64,000 nt of DNA from Deinococcus marmoris (GCF_001949125.1 NZ_MSTI01000028.1:1-64000), one strand, 5' to 3'. Counted from the first letter of the stretch, positions 35,011 to 44,137 are shown. Translations and numbers: made by a program. Notes: generated by a model not told the origin, from the letters alone.

Positions 35011-35564
35011 CAGCTCGCCTTGGCCTTACGACGGGCAGCGGGCTTAGCCTTCGCTTTGACCTCCACCACGGGCACGGGGGGGGTCTCGATGACGGGGGTG
35101 GCCGGAGTCTCCAGTGCGGGAAGGTCATCCTCGGGGGTCTCCAGCACGACCTCGGGAGGGGTGATCTCCACAGCGGGGATGGCCTTGACCTCGGGGCTGC
35201 CCAGGTCTCCGATGGGGCCGGGGGTGCCGGGATCTCCGACGATGCCGGGGTAGCCTGCGATGCCTGCATCGCCATCAGTGCCAGGCGCTCCGATGGGGCC
35301 GGGGCCGCCGGGCTCGCCGACGATGCCGGGGTAGCCTGCGATGCCGGGGTCGCCGGTCAGTCCGACGGGAGCGCCGCCGGGATCGCCGCGAATGCCAGCA
35401 GGACCGGAGAAGCGTCCGCTGGTGCCGCTCGCTTCCTGTGGTGCGCCGTCGTGTGGCTCAACCAGTCCGGCCTGAACCATCGGCTCGGCTGCTGCGTCGG
35501 ACAGTTCGATCACGTCGCCGCGCTTGCCGCGTACGGTGCCGAACAGCATCTTGTAGTTCTTCAT
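35010..35564 (-). CDS. Collagen-like head protein
   Basis: 184 residues. The first 45 form a small domain (MLFGTVRGKRGDVIELSDAA). Residues 50-130 are Gly-x-y triplets (GIRGDPGGAPVGLTGDPG...), then a Pro/Val/Glu-rich stretch and a Lys/Ala tail (KAKAKPAARRKAKAS). Placed right after the capsid gene, it may be a head fibre or decoration protein. A second collagen-like protein is the tail fibre at 19138. Confidence 0.7.
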   Translation of the reverse strand: MKNYKMLFGTVRGKRGDVIELSDAAAEPMVQAGLVEPHDGAPQEASGTSGRFSGPAGIRGDPGGAPVGLTGDPGIAGYPGIVGEPGGPGPIGAPGTDGDAGIAGYPGIVGDPGTPGPIGDLGSPEVKAIPAVEITPPEVVLETPEDDLPALETPATPVIETPPVPVVEVKAKAKPAARRKAKAS

Positions 35565-35626
35565 ATCAACCTCGCTTTCAAGGGGGTGGAGGGCCGCAGA
35601 GAAGGGGGATTTCTCCCCCTCTCAGA

Positions 35627-36841
35627 TCAGACCGTGTAGGTGCCCTTCACGAACGCCGTGATGTCGAAGATCACCAGGCCGAGACGCTCTTCAGCGCGGA
35701 TGGTCATCAGGTTGTACGTCACGTTGTCCGCGTCCTGCTCGAACGTGCGGATGTTGATCTCCTCGCGCTGGAACACCTGGCCGGAGCCCGCGAAGTCGCC
35801 AGCGATGAACTGGCCTTCGTCGACGTGGGGGGTGTCCACCACAGGCATGCGCCAGACGCGGGGGCGTCCGTCGGGGCCCATGGTCACGCCGTAGATGTAG
35901 TGGTCATCGTTGCCCTTCAGCAGCTCGATGTCCTCCAGGTCGTACGGGTGCACGACCAGGGCGTCAGGCACGTGCTCGTTCATGCGCAGGTCGGTGGCGG
36001 CCCGGCGCAGCACGTCGAGCTTGGTGTCCCCCACAGCATGTCGGGCGAAGGTTGCACTCTGCGCCAGGACGCCCTTGATGGTGTCGTCCGCGCCGTCGCC
36101 CTTGATGAACGCGGCGTTCTCAGCGCTGCGCAGGCCACGCTGCAGGCGCTCGTCGATCACCGACTGCACGAAGGCAGCGTCGTTGATCATGTTGCGGTGG
36201 ACGCGCACGAAGGTGGCGATGTCCACCACCGGGAAGGTCACGACCTTGAAGTTCCCGGTGCTCTCGGGCTTCTTGTTGCCGGGCTTGACCTGCGCGGCGG
36301 CGTTGGTCCAGCTCTGCACCTGCGGCAGCTTGATGCTGTCGCTCTCGGTCTGCCCCTGCGCGAACAGGGGGCGGATGGCGAGGGCCTCGCGGCTCTCACG
36401 GTAGCCGAGCACCTGAGCCTGAACCACACCTGGGGCGTTGGTGCCGCTGGTCATGGGTACGGCCTTGGCCTCGAACATCACGTCAACGTGGCCCGCCTTC
36501 AGGCCAGCCTGCGCGTTCTTGAACGCCTCGGACCCGACGAACTGGCGGCCCAGGCTCTTGTACTCCTCGCGCTCACCACCGGCGGGCAGGCGTCCGGCCT
36601 TGGCCTCGATGCCGTCGATCCGCGCCTTCATCTCGGCTTCCAGGGTGGTGTACTTCTCACCCAGGGCGCTGATCTGAGTGCCGGTTTCCTGCGTGGTCTG
36701 GCCGAACTTCTTCAGCTCGATGCTCTGCGCGTCCATTGCGCCCTTCATCTCGGTGCCGATGCGGGCCAGCTCGGTCTTGATGACTTCGGTGGTGCTGTCG
36801 GGCTTGCTGTTGGTGCCTTCGTTCTTGGTTTCGTAGCTCAT
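35627..36841 (-). CDS. Major capsid protein, HK97 fold
   Basis: 404 residues. An N-terminal helical delta/scaffold region (about 1-85, IKTELARIGTEMKGAMDAQSIELKK) ends near GRLPAGGEREEYKSLGRQ, a likely protease site. The shell domain has LPQVQSWTNAAAQVKPGNKKPES and the E-loop/P-domain pattern, and RAEERLGLVIFDITAFVKGTY closes the A domain. GRPRVWRMPVVDTP is typical of the family. AGGAGGCACACACC precedes ATG 36841. Confidence 0.85.
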   Translation of the reverse strand: MSYETKNEGTNSKPDSTTEVIKTELARIGTEMKGAMDAQSIELKKFGQTTQETGTQISALGEKYTTLEAEMKARIDGIEAKAGRLPAGGEREEYKSLGRQFVGSEAFKNAQAGLKAGHVDVMFEAKAVPMTSGTNAPGVVQAQVLGYRESREALAIRPLFAQGQTESDSIKLPQVQSWTNAAAQVKPGNKKPESTGNFKVVTFPVVDIATFVRVHRNMINDAAFVQSVIDERLQRGLRSAENAAFIKGDGADDTIKGVLAQSATFARHAVGDTKLDVLRRAATDLRMNEHVPDALVVHPYDLEDIELLKGNDDHYIYGVTMGPDGRPRVWRMPVVDTPHVDEGQFIAGDFAGSGQVFQREEINIRTFEQDADNVTYNLMTIRAEERLGLVIFDITAFVKGTYTV

Positions 36842-36999
36842 GGTGTGTGCCTCCTGTGGCATGTGAGGGGTCGGTGTGCCTTGACATCACGGACGGCATA
36901 ACCAGTGCGGGGGCGGCTGGTCAGCGGGTGGGTGCGGCTGTGGGGCGCTTGAGTGCGTTGGCGGCTCCGCGTGTCTCCCCAGAGTGCGAGGTGCTGGGT

Positions 37000-37806
37000 T
37001 CAGGTAAAGCTGATGTTGCGGATGGCAGCGGCGATCTCTGCCTCGATGGTCTGCGCCTCGTTCTTGACCTCGGTAGACGTGAAAGAGAAGCCGGACAGCG
37101 CAGACACCAGGTCAGACGCCTTTGCTTCCTCGGCCACCTGTGGTTGCTCTGCCACCAGCGCGCCCAGGTGTTTGTACGCGGCCCGGATGCCCTTGATGTT
37201 CTCGGCGCTGAGGGGCCGACCGCTCTTGATTCCGGCAGCGATGATGCGGTCAAGCTCCAGCACCGTGGCCTCGATCTTATCCACAGCGGCCTTCGTGCCC
37301 GTGATGGTTGCCAGGGGATTAGAAGGGATGTTAACGGGCGAGATCTCGTACAACTTCAGTTCCAGCAGCTGCCGGAAGTAGGTATCGTTCTCTGCACCCT
37401 CCATCCACTTCACCGTGCTGTACCCGATGCTCATACTGTCCACGATGCCCTCGGTCATGAGGTTGCGCACGTCCTGCGCCATCTGCGTGCCTGCGAAGTC
37501 TGCGGTGAACGCCAGGCCCTGGCTGTCTTCTTTCAGCTCAGTGGGCCTGCCGATGGGGAGTCCCCACATGTCGTGGTTCCACAGCAGCTTGACTTTGCCC
37601 TTCCGCTCGGTGATGGTCTTGGTGAACGCGCCAGGCTTGATGATGTCGCCGTGGCTGTCGGTGCTGTCAAAGTGCGCCGCGTGGCCCTCGAAGCTGCCGT
37701 TGTCGCCGCTGTCCGCTGCCTTGAACTCAAACTTCGTGATGATGCTCTTGGTCTCAGTGCCCGGCATGGGGCCGGACGGCTGAGCGTTCTTTCTTTCGTA
37801 GGTCAT
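37000..37806 (-). CDS. Prohead serine protease, HK97 family (U35)
   Basis: 268 residues. FEGHAAHFDSTDSHGDIIKPGAF, LLWNHD with the catalytic His78, VDSMSIGYS with the serine near 126, and LKLYEISPVNIPSNPLA are all family landmarks. It matures the capsid by removing the delta domain. ATGA overlaps the preceding small gene. Confidence 0.88.
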   Translation of the reverse strand: MTYERKNAQPSGPMPGTETKSIITKFEFKAADSGDNGSFEGHAAHFDSTDSHGDIIKPGAFTKTITERKGKVKLLWNHDMWGLPIGRPTELKEDSQGLAFTADFAGTQMAQDVRNLMTEGIVDSMSIGYSTVKWMEGAENDTYFRQLLELKLYEISPVNIPSNPLATITGTKAAVDKIEATVLELDRIIAAGIKSGRPLSAENIKGIRAAYKHLGALVAEQPQVAEEAKASDLVSALSGFSFTSTEVKNEAQTIEAEIAAAIRNISFT

Positions 37807-38021
37807 GCTGTTCCCTCCCAGTCCTCTGTGGGGACGGTGAGTATGTGCGCTCTATAGGCTTCAAGCTCCATCCGTGCCATCGGTTCTGAGCTAGGGAACC
37901 ACGCCCGACAGAAGCCCTGTCCGTTCTCCTCGCTGTACTCCAGATCGCCGCCGAACTCGCGGACGAGTTGGCGCATCTCCCGCAGGATGGGGTCGTGATC
38001 AACTGGATCAAGTCTTGTCAT
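37803..38021 (-). CDS. 72-aa protein between portal and protease
   Basis: MTRLDPVDHDPILREMRQLV..., acidic, no motif I can name. AAGGAGGAAACAGC precedes the ATG inside the portal gene end; ATGA overlaps at both sides, so it is a real operon member. Confidence 0.65.
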   Translation of the reverse strand: MTRLDPVDHDPILREMRQLVREFGGDLEYSEENGQGFCRAWFPSSEPMARMELEAYRAHILTVPTEDWEGTA

Positions 38022-39418
38022 GCTGTTTCCTCCTTGATTCGGCGCACCAGGTTCATGCACTGCGCGGGCGTGAGTTCGTCCAGTTCCAGCGCGTGCTTGA
38101 CTTCCAGATGCGCCCGGGCGGCGGGCGACAGGCTCTTCAGCGCTGTGACTGCGACGGCTTGCTCAACCGTGACCAGGTTCAGCCCGACAGCCTCGGCGAT
38201 GCTCTCCGGGGTGAACTGCCCTCCCCGCAGCAGGAGCGCGGCGGCCCCGGCCTGGGTGCTGATGTTCTTCAGACGTGTGGCTTCGTTCTCTCTCAGCGCG
38301 GGCACGTTGGTCAGGTCAGGAACGATGCGGTATTTCTTGGGGTCAAGCTGGAAATCTGCCAGGAGGTCTTTCCCCAGCGTGGACGCGATGTCTTGCAGGA
38401 GCGGAACCAGCGTGTCTTCCCACAGGTGCCGCTTTGCTGCCTCCATGTTGGAATACGTCGCGTCCTGACCCTGGCTCACCAGGATGCTGGGCACTCCCAG
38501 GACCGCGCAGATTTCGTCACGGGAGAATTTTCTCCCGGCCAGGAAGTCCATTTCTGCGGAGTTCCAGCCGAAGCTCTCAACCTTCGTCGCCCCGCCGAAG
38601 ACCATAAAGCGGGATGCGCCGCTCGCTCCACTGATCTGCGCGTTCACCTGGTCATACGCCAGTTGCTGCTCGTCTTCGTCCAGCGCGCCGTCAAGGAGCA
38701 CTACACCCGCAGGCCTCGCGCCGCCGCCGATCACGCTGCGGTTCCAGCGCTGCGCCTCGAGGTCGGTGTCTACTGCGAGCGCTGCGGACTTCGCCGGGGA
38801 CAGTCCCCAGTGCAGGTCTGCGGGATTCTGATACATGAAGTGCGAGACTTCGTTCAGCGGCAGCGTGTGGAGCTTGCCCCTCCGGTCCCGGTACTCGTAG
38901 CCGGTGATCCACAGGTCCGTCCGCTTCGGCTTGATGGTGCTGGGGTCGATCGGCTCCAGTTCCAGGGTCCGACCGTCTGAGGTCTTCACCCGGTGCAGCA
39001 GCGCGTTCCCGGTGATCTCCAGATGCATGACCATCCGCTCGAGGATGTCCTGCATGCTCAGGTGTGGGTGCGGGGTCGCCAGGAGTCCGACAAGCAGGCC
39101 AGCCGGATCTTTGCCGCCTTCCTGCCGGATCCAGCCCTTCCTGCTTCTGTGCTCCAGCATCAGTGGGACAGACGCTGCGGCCCTCGCCTTCTTCGTGAGT
39201 GCGGTCTGCAACCAGCTTGACTGTTCAAGTCCTGCCGAAACCGCGCGGGAAAGGGTGATGTTGCCGGACAGGCTGGGAGGCCGGACGCCCGCCGCCACTG
39301 GGATGTACGGCGCGTTATTGCTCTCGGTCGTGATGGTCACGCCCTTGACCTCGTGTGGCTGTTCAGACTTCTCTTCCCGTCCCCACAGCGGGCGGTTCAT
39401 GCGTTCCCATAGGTTCAT
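38018..39418 (-). CDS. Portal protein, HK97 family
   Basis: 466 residues. SWLQTALTKKARAAASVPLML, LEITGNALLHRVK, LWITGYEYRDRRGKLHTLPLNEVSHFMY and LAGRKFSRDEICAVLGVPSILV are characteristic of HK97-type portals. It forms the dodecameric DNA gate at the capsid vertex. Confidence 0.88.
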   Translation of the reverse strand: MNLWERMNRPLWGREEKSEQPHEVKGVTITTESNNAPYIPVAAGVRPPSLSGNITLSRAVSAGLEQSSWLQTALTKKARAAASVPLMLEHRSRKGWIRQEGGKDPAGLLVGLLATPHPHLSMQDILERMVMHLEITGNALLHRVKTSDGRTLELEPIDPSTIKPKRTDLWITGYEYRDRRGKLHTLPLNEVSHFMYQNPADLHWGLSPAKSAALAVDTDLEAQRWNRSVIGGGARPAGVVLLDGALDEDEQQLAYDQVNAQISGASGASRFMVFGGATKVESFGWNSAEMDFLAGRKFSRDEICAVLGVPSILVSQGQDATYSNMEAAKRHLWEDTLVPLLQDIASTLGKDLLADFQLDPKKYRIVPDLTNVPALRENEATRLKNISTQAGAAALLLRGGQFTPESIAEAVGLNLVTVEQAVAVTALKSLSPAARAHLEVKHALELDELTPAQCMNLVRRIKEETA

Positions 39419-39434
39419 GTCTCACCTCCTTCCT

Positions 39435-41129
39435 TCATCGCACGGTGCCGAAGAAGAATTTCTTCTTCTTCTTGAGGAACAGTTGCTCTTCCGCAGCGCA
39501 CAGCACGAAGCCGTCCCCGTCGTCCGGGCTGCGCTTGTGCCGCTTCTTGAAGTCGTCTTTCTTCTCCAGCTTCCTGACGACGCGCTTGTCTCTGCCGGGC
39601 CGGAAACTGATCTTGCGATCAGTCAGCTCGATCTTGAGCTGCGGGTCGTCGGCCTCGACTCTGTGGTACGCCAGCACGTCATCTGTACTCGCGTACATCT
39701 CAGTTGCAATGTCGTAGTAGGCAGTCGGATCAGATGCCGACGCGCCGAACGAAACCTCGTGGATGGTCATGGTCACGCCCGGAGGCATCTCCACCAACTT
39801 CAGGAGGTCGATCAGCGTGGTACCGTAGCCGCCGCTGCCGTCCACCCGGATACTGACCTCGACCGGCAAGCCTTCGAGGTCATAGCAGCCGGCCTCGGCG
39901 ATCCCGGCTTCCATCGCTTTAGCGACTTCAGCCAGGTACGCGTGCCCGTCTTGCTGATGAATGCTGGCAATCTTGCGGATTCGAAGCGACTGCCGCATGT
40001 AGATCGTGCCCACATCCGTGCCGAATCTCGCCATATCCGCCCCGATATAGATCTTGCGCACATCGTCCACGGTTGGCTCTACCTCGCGGTGCAGCGCTCC
40101 CAGATACCTGCCCTCACCGATCACGGTGTCGGACATGGCGTTGGGCGGCGTGATGCCGCGCGCCCGCCACAGGAATTCACTGTTCGGTAGGAGTGGATGA
40201 CCCGCGGGAACCTGGGTGCCGTTCTTGTCCACAGTGGGCCAGTCAACCGAGAAGGTGAACTGGTTCTCGTCGTGCACGGGTGTGGCGGTGCAGTCCATGC
40301 CGATGCGCAGGTTTACCCAGGTGCGCCCAGTGCCGCCGGGGATGATCTCGTCTCCGCTCAGCACGTTCGGATAGTCCAGCACGTCGAAGTTCAGACTCAT
40401 GACGCCCGGCGCGTCATGCCGCCTGTGGAACTCGCTGCTCCGGGACTGCGGGTTGCCGATGCGCAGGAAGATCGCCACGTTACCGGGCGCGATGCTGGTC
40501 ATCATGCCGGAAACAGCCTCGTACAGGTACTTATCCACCCCGTCCGCTTCATCAAAGATGAACAGCATGAACGGCGCGTGCTGTCCCTGCATGCGCGCTG
40601 ATCCCTGGCCGCCTGCGTTTGATGTGGCTGAGCCGAGCGCCCAGTGTGTCGCGCTCTTGCTCATGCTGCTTTCCACAGGTTGGAGGTGATGCTGGCCTGC
40701 TGCGGGCCGGGTGCGCCTGATGTCCTTCCAGAGCAGCAGCTTCACCTGTTTGGCTGTGGGTGCCGAGGTCAGGATGATGCTGTCCGGGAACGCATCAAAA
40801 AACCAGTTCACCAGGACTGCCGCAGAGATGGTCTTCCCGAGGCCGTGGCCGCTCTTGATAGAGAACTCGTACGTCGCAGGCTCGCCGTCAAGCTGCGCGT
40901 TCACGCTCTGCTGAATGGCACGATACAGGCCAGCCTGCGAGTCATGATCCCCCGGCGACTCCCAGGGGACGAAGCCACACTCAGAGGCGGCGTATCCCAG
41001 CAAGTCACGCTGATACCGGTTCAGGTCATTGCTGCGCGCGGCCTTCAGCAGCTCTGAGGGATTGATGGTGCCGCTGTGTTCGGGGCCGCCCCTGCCGAGG
41101 ATGCGGTCTATCTGCTGTTGGATGCTCAT
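39435..41129 (-). CDS. terL: Terminase large subunit
   Basis: 564 residues. Walker A is SGHGLGKT (93-100), with Walker B FMLFIFDEADG (Asp193, Glu194). The C-terminal nuclease half holds YIGADMARFGTD, EVSIRVDGSGGYG and RSPDDGDGFVLC acidic residues as expected for the RNase H-like fold. The C-terminus is unusually basic (LKKKKKFFFG). This motor packages phage DNA. Confidence 0.88.
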   Translation of the reverse strand: MSIQQQIDRILGRGGPEHSGTINPSELLKAARSNDLNRYQRDLLGYAASECGFVPWESPGDHDSQAGLYRAIQQSVNAQLDGEPATYEFSIKSGHGLGKTISAAVLVNWFFDAFPDSIILTSAPTAKQVKLLLWKDIRRTRPAAGQHHLQPVESSMSKSATHWALGSATSNAGGQGSARMQGQHAPFMLFIFDEADGVDKYLYEAVSGMMTSIAPGNVAIFLRIGNPQSRSSEFHRRHDAPGVMSLNFDVLDYPNVLSGDEIIPGGTGRTWVNLRIGMDCTATPVHDENQFTFSVDWPTVDKNGTQVPAGHPLLPNSEFLWRARGITPPNAMSDTVIGEGRYLGALHREVEPTVDDVRKIYIGADMARFGTDVGTIYMRQSLRIRKIASIHQQDGHAYLAEVAKAMEAGIAEAGCYDLEGLPVEVSIRVDGSGGYGTTLIDLLKLVEMPPGVTMTIHEVSFGASASDPTAYYDIATEMYASTDDVLAYHRVEADDPQLKIELTDRKISFRPGRDKRVVRKLEKKDDFKKRHKRSPDDGDGFVLCAAEEQLFLKKKKKFFFGTVR

Positions 41130-41247
41130 CGGACCCCCTTAGACGTGCCTTTTATGTTCAAGGCGTAGCGTCTAGCGGGATGCAGGCCATATCCCGGACT
41201 TATGACCTGCTTAGAGGCATATTTTTACGCCCCTTACAGAAAGATGC

Positions 41248-41844
41248 TCACTTCACCTGGTCCAGCGTCAGGGCGGGCAGGGCTGAGGCCAGGGCGTCAA
41301 GCTCCTGCTGTGACAGCTTCAGGCGCTGCTGGATGACTTGCAGAGACTGGAGCATCCAGATCTGGACGTGGTTCTGGACCTGGTGCTCAACCTTCACAGG
41401 GGCGTACCCACCGCGCATCTTCTGGAGCTCACTGGCGGCCTTGATGCGGTCGCCGGTCGGAGGTGGTCCAGTGAGTAGGCCGCTCTTCGTCGGATAGATG
41501 TGGTCAACCTTGCCCCTGAGGATGTCGGTCAGGGCTTCGTGCACCTCGATGGCGTCGGCGATGCTGTCGCGGGCGCTCTGGGCGCTGAGGTTTTGCAGGT
41601 GCGTGATGACCATAGGACTTGATAGGAGTTCGCTGCCCTGCGTCTGCGCACTACGGGGACTGTATCCCGCCTGTATGGCTGCCTGGGTCGCGTTCCCGCC
41701 GTTGTGGTGGAACTCGTAGGAGAACAGGCGCTCACGGTGCGCCAGGTCAATGCGTGAACCGTTCTGCTTTGCTGCGCTCGGCTTCTTTACCACTGCCTTC
41801 TTCTCTACCGGGGCAGGGGAGGGCGTCTTTGGTTTCCTGGTCAT
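41248..41844 (-). CDS. terS: Terminase small subunit
   Basis: 198 residues. A basic N-terminal tail, then RERLFSYEFHHNGGNATQAAIQAGYSPRSAQTQGSELLS, the HTH of Terminase_2-type small subunits, and a helical C-terminus (QIWMLQSLQVIQQRLKLSQQELDAL). AGGAGGGCCAC precedes ATG 41844. Confidence 0.82.
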   Translation of the reverse strand: MTRKPKTPSPAPVEKKAVVKKPSAAKQNGSRIDLAHRERLFSYEFHHNGGNATQAAIQAGYSPRSAQTQGSELLSSPMVITHLQNLSAQSARDSIADAIEVHEALTDILRGKVDHIYPTKSGLLTGPPPTGDRIKAASELQKMRGGYAPVKVEHQVQNHVQIWMLQSLQVIQQRLKLSQQELDALASALPALTLDQVK

Positions 41845-41916
41845 GTGGCCCTCCTTCCCTGCGTGCGGCATGAGATTTTTGCCTCTTGTGTGCTCTACCC
41901 GGGATAGCCTGGACGG

Positions 41917-42315
41917 ATGAAAAAGATCTTTCTGGCGGCGGCCCTCGCCCTCACCACAGCGGGTGCGCAGGTCACGCCAGTGCAGCGTGCGGAGCTGAAC
42001 CAGATGGTGCAGGCGTTCACGGGCACGTACAGCTGCGGGAACGGCAAGGTGTTCAGGCTCGTTGATACCGACACCCCCGGCCCCGACGGACTGTTTGACT
42101 ACGGCGCGCTCGCAGGGGCGCAGATAGATCAGCTGGTCAACGTGCAGGTGGGCAAGGGGAACGCGACAGTCAAGAAGGTCGGCCCGGTGCCTGGCGGCGG
42201 CAAGCAGGTGTGGCTCCTGACGAAGGAGCGCACACAGATGTTCTTCTCTGTGGTGCCCGCCCCTGAACTGAGCGCGCTGGTCGTGCAGGCCTGCGAGCTG
42301 GTCAAGGTCAAGTAG
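41917..42315 (+). CDS. Secreted protein on the opposite strand (lysogeny moron candidate)
   Basis: 132 residues with a signal peptide (MKKIFLAAALALTTAGAQ) and a beta-rich mature domain with Cys40 and the late Cys of VVQACELVK, perhaps one disulfide. TAGCCT at 41905-41910 is six bases before ATG, so it has its own leaderless promoter against the direction of the surrounding operon. That is typical of genes expressed in the lysogen, for example for superinfection exclusion or host envelope change; not proven. Confidence 0.7.
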   Translation: MKKIFLAAALALTTAGAQVTPVQRAELNQMVQAFTGTYSCGNGKVFRLVDTDTPGPDGLFDYGALAGAQIDQLVNVQVGKGNATVKKVGPVPGGGKQVWLLTKERTQMFFSVVPAPELSALVVQACELVKVK

Positions 42316-42676
42316 CCTCGCCACAGGCCCGCTGTCGCCCTCGGAGAAGGGCAACCCGTCCAGTCCCTCCCCCTGCCCCACAGCTCCACCTAATGGCTGT
42401 GGCGGGCGGCGCGGCGCAGGTTCAGGCGGGTGCTGTTGTGCTGCTCTTTTTGCGTGTGTGAGCGGTCTGAGGGCCTCGCTTACCTGAGGGCCGTAGGGGC
42501 GGGGCGGAGGATCTTGGTCTATCTAGCCTCTTGCCCTGCCTCTCTACCTTGCCAGCGCTCTATGTAGATGTTCTGGCGGGTGTTTAGGGGGTGTGGGTTG
42601 GTGTCGGGGAAAGGCCCTGAGGCGGAGCGCTCTCAGTTAGTGAAATAAGTTTCAAGGGTTCAGATTCTGAACTGGG
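42316..42676. other. Non-coding gap with hairpin and palindrome site b
   Basis: Contains a CCACAGC/GCTGTGG hairpin near 42377-42400 and the perfect palindrome GTTCAGATTCTGAAC (42658-42672), five bases beyond the stop of the next gene. I see no credible gene in it. Confidence 0.55.
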
Positions 42677-43210
42677 TCAGCGCCCCCGCAGCTCTTCTTC
42701 TACCAGGTGAAGGAGTCGGGTCGCTCCGGCTCCGAGGCTTTCACCCTTCAGCGAGGCGATCAGCTGATCTATCAGCGGGGTCGGCGGGTACACCTGCACC
42801 TGGGGCGCGGCGTCGACCACAGCGGGCGAGATGCGCTCCTGTGCGATGAGTACGCGGGTCTCGTTGCGGGTCAGGTGCAGGAGCTGCTGCTGCTCAAAGC
42901 TGCGGTCCGGCTGCGCCCTCGCTTCATGCCGCTGCAATGGTTCGCGGGCCGGGGCGGTGCGCTGCGTGCGGGCGTCAGCGAGTGCTTCTCTCAGTGAGGT
43001 CATACCCAGAAAGCCCCCGCCGATGAGGGCGGGGGCGGGGTCCTGCGCTGCGTTGAACTCCAGAAACTCCACGAACTCGCGCAGATGCTCTGCCCCGCGC
43101 GCGGCCCGCTGCAGCAGCTCCCAGGCGGTCATGTACTCCTCACGGTGGACCAGGAGGGCGGTGCGGTGATGGCGGTCGCGCAGCTCAGCCTCCTGGTCCT
43201 CGTCGGTCAC
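42677..43210 (-). CDS. Accessory protein, possibly a fusion of two reading frames
   Basis: 177 residues from GTG 43210, whose GTGA overlaps the phosphoesterase stop. Helical first part (EEYMTAWELLQRAARGAEHLREFVEFLEF), then the text ALIGGGFLGMTSLREAL, where GGGFLGMT is the translation of the hairpin-start module found between neighbouring genes. ATG 43003 could therefore start a separate 108-residue protein. No known domain. Confidence 0.55.
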   Translation of the reverse strand: MTDEDQEAELRDRHHRTALLVHREEYMTAWELLQRAARGAEHLREFVEFLEFNAAQDPAPALIGGGFLGMTSLREALADARTQRTAPAREPLQRHEARAQPDRSFEQQQLLHLTRNETRVLIAQERISPAVVDAAPQVQVYPPTPLIDQLIASLKGESLGAGATRLLHLVEEELRGR

Positions 43211-43833
43211 GTGATGGCGTGCGGGGTCCATGTCTCGCAGTCCAGCGCGGTCAGCGTCCCCCAGAAAACGGCACCGGTGTCGATCAACCACAGTGCGGTG
43301 CCATCCTGGAGGCCGACGCGCTTGGGCTGCTGCTGCGGGGTGTGGCCGTGCACGCTGACCGTCACACCTTCAGGCAGGGGGTAGACGGGCGTGTTACCCG
43401 GGCGGCCCCACAGGTGGGCGTCGTCGTCCTGGCCTGTGGGGTCTGGCCGCATCGCGTGGCTGAACATGGTCCCGTCCTGCACGTGCCAGGGCTTCAGGCT
43501 GGCGATCATCCACCGCGCATCAGCCTCCAGCGCGTCCGGCTCACCCTCGTACCCCGCCAGCGTGGTGCTGCCGCCGTTCATGATCCACAGCTCGCGGGAC
43601 TGGCCCCGCAGCACGGCCTCCACCATGAACAGGTCATGGTTTCCGAGCAGCGCCACTGCCCTCCCGCTGTCAACCAGCTCCCTCACGCGCTGGATGCAGC
43701 CGCGAGAGTCGGGGCCGCGATCGACATAGTCTCCGAGAAGGAGCAGCTGGCGGTCGGGGAAGCGGGCGATGGCGGCGTCGAGCAGGTCGAGGCGGCCGTG
43801 GATGTCGCCGAGTGCGATGGGTGGGCGGGTCAT
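43207..43833 (-). CDS. Metallophosphoesterase (PPP-type serine/threonine phosphatase fold)
   Basis: 208 residues. Metal-binding motifs are complete: GDIHGR (9-14), GDYVDRG (34-40), GNHD (64-67), FSHA and VHGHTP. This is the lambda PP-like phage phosphatase family, which can act on phosphoproteins or on nucleotides such as Ap4A. Start 43833 follows a hairpin-start module. Confidence 0.85.
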   Translation of the reverse strand: MTRPPIALGDIHGRLDLLDAAIARFPDRQLLLLGDYVDRGPDSRGCIQRVRELVDSGRAVALLGNHDLFMVEAVLRGQSRELWIMNGGSTTLAGYEGEPDALEADARWMIASLKPWHVQDGTMFSHAMRPDPTGQDDDAHLWGRPGNTPVYPLPEGVTVSVHGHTPQQQPKRVGLQDGTALWLIDTGAVFWGTLTALDCETWTPHAIT

Positions 43834-43872
43834 ACGCAGAAAACCCCGCATCTCTGCGGGGCGGGGCGGTCA
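43834..43872 (-). repeat. Hairpin-start module, copy 1
   Basis: Minus strand: the preceding gene's TGA, then CCGCCCC, a CCCCGC...GCGGGG stem, TTTTCTGCGT and ATGAC of the next gene. There is no Shine-Dalgarno. Near-identical copies occur at 44089-44137 and 44669-44719, with variants at 46489-46530 and 43004-43045. Confidence 0.65.
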
Positions 43873-44088
43873 CTCAAACACGATCCCCTTGTTCGACCAC
43901 ATGCTGCACTCCTCGATTTTCGTGATCGCGAGCGCGCGGCAGCGGCCTGCGGGTACGTGCTCCAGCAGGGCATCCCGGGCGGTCTTCAGGGCCTCGCGGA
44001 CGGCGGTGATCTGGGTGATCTGCTCGGGCGTGGGGGCCTGGTATTCAAACGCATCTTTGGGCGCAGGGCCGCTCTCTGTGTGTGTCAT
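43870..44088 (-). CDS. Acb2/Tad1-type hairpin protein (putative anti-CBASS sponge)
   Basis: 72 residues. The C-terminal 50 form two helices ending PAGRCRALAITKIEECSMWS, close to the signature P-x-SRE-x-LA-T-LEEA-MW-N of Acb2 family proteins as I remember it. Acb2 proteins bind cyclic oligonucleotides and so blunt CBASS and related immunity. The terminal NAAIAR of the family is KGIVFE here. Sits in a cassette-like cluster of accessory genes and has its own hairpin-start module. Confidence 0.65.
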   Translation of the reverse strand: MTHTESGPAPKDAFEYQAPTPEQITQITAVREALKTARDALLEHVPAGRCRALAITKIEECSMWSNKGIVFE

Positions 44089-44137
44089 ACGCAGAAAACC
44101 CCCGCCTGCATCTCAGCAGCGCGGGGGCAGGCGGTCA
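44089..44137 (-). repeat. Hairpin-start module, copy 2
   Basis: TGACCGCC, then a CCCCCGC...GCGGGGG stem and TTTTCTGCGT before ATGACACACACAGAG of the Acb2-like gene. Identity with copy 3 continues a few codons into both genes (MTHT, then E or Q, then S). Confidence 0.65.

Noticed and set aside
36842..36999. Possible gene between capsid and protease
   Set aside because: No frame with a start and ribosome site; only a short spacer before the capsid ribosome site.
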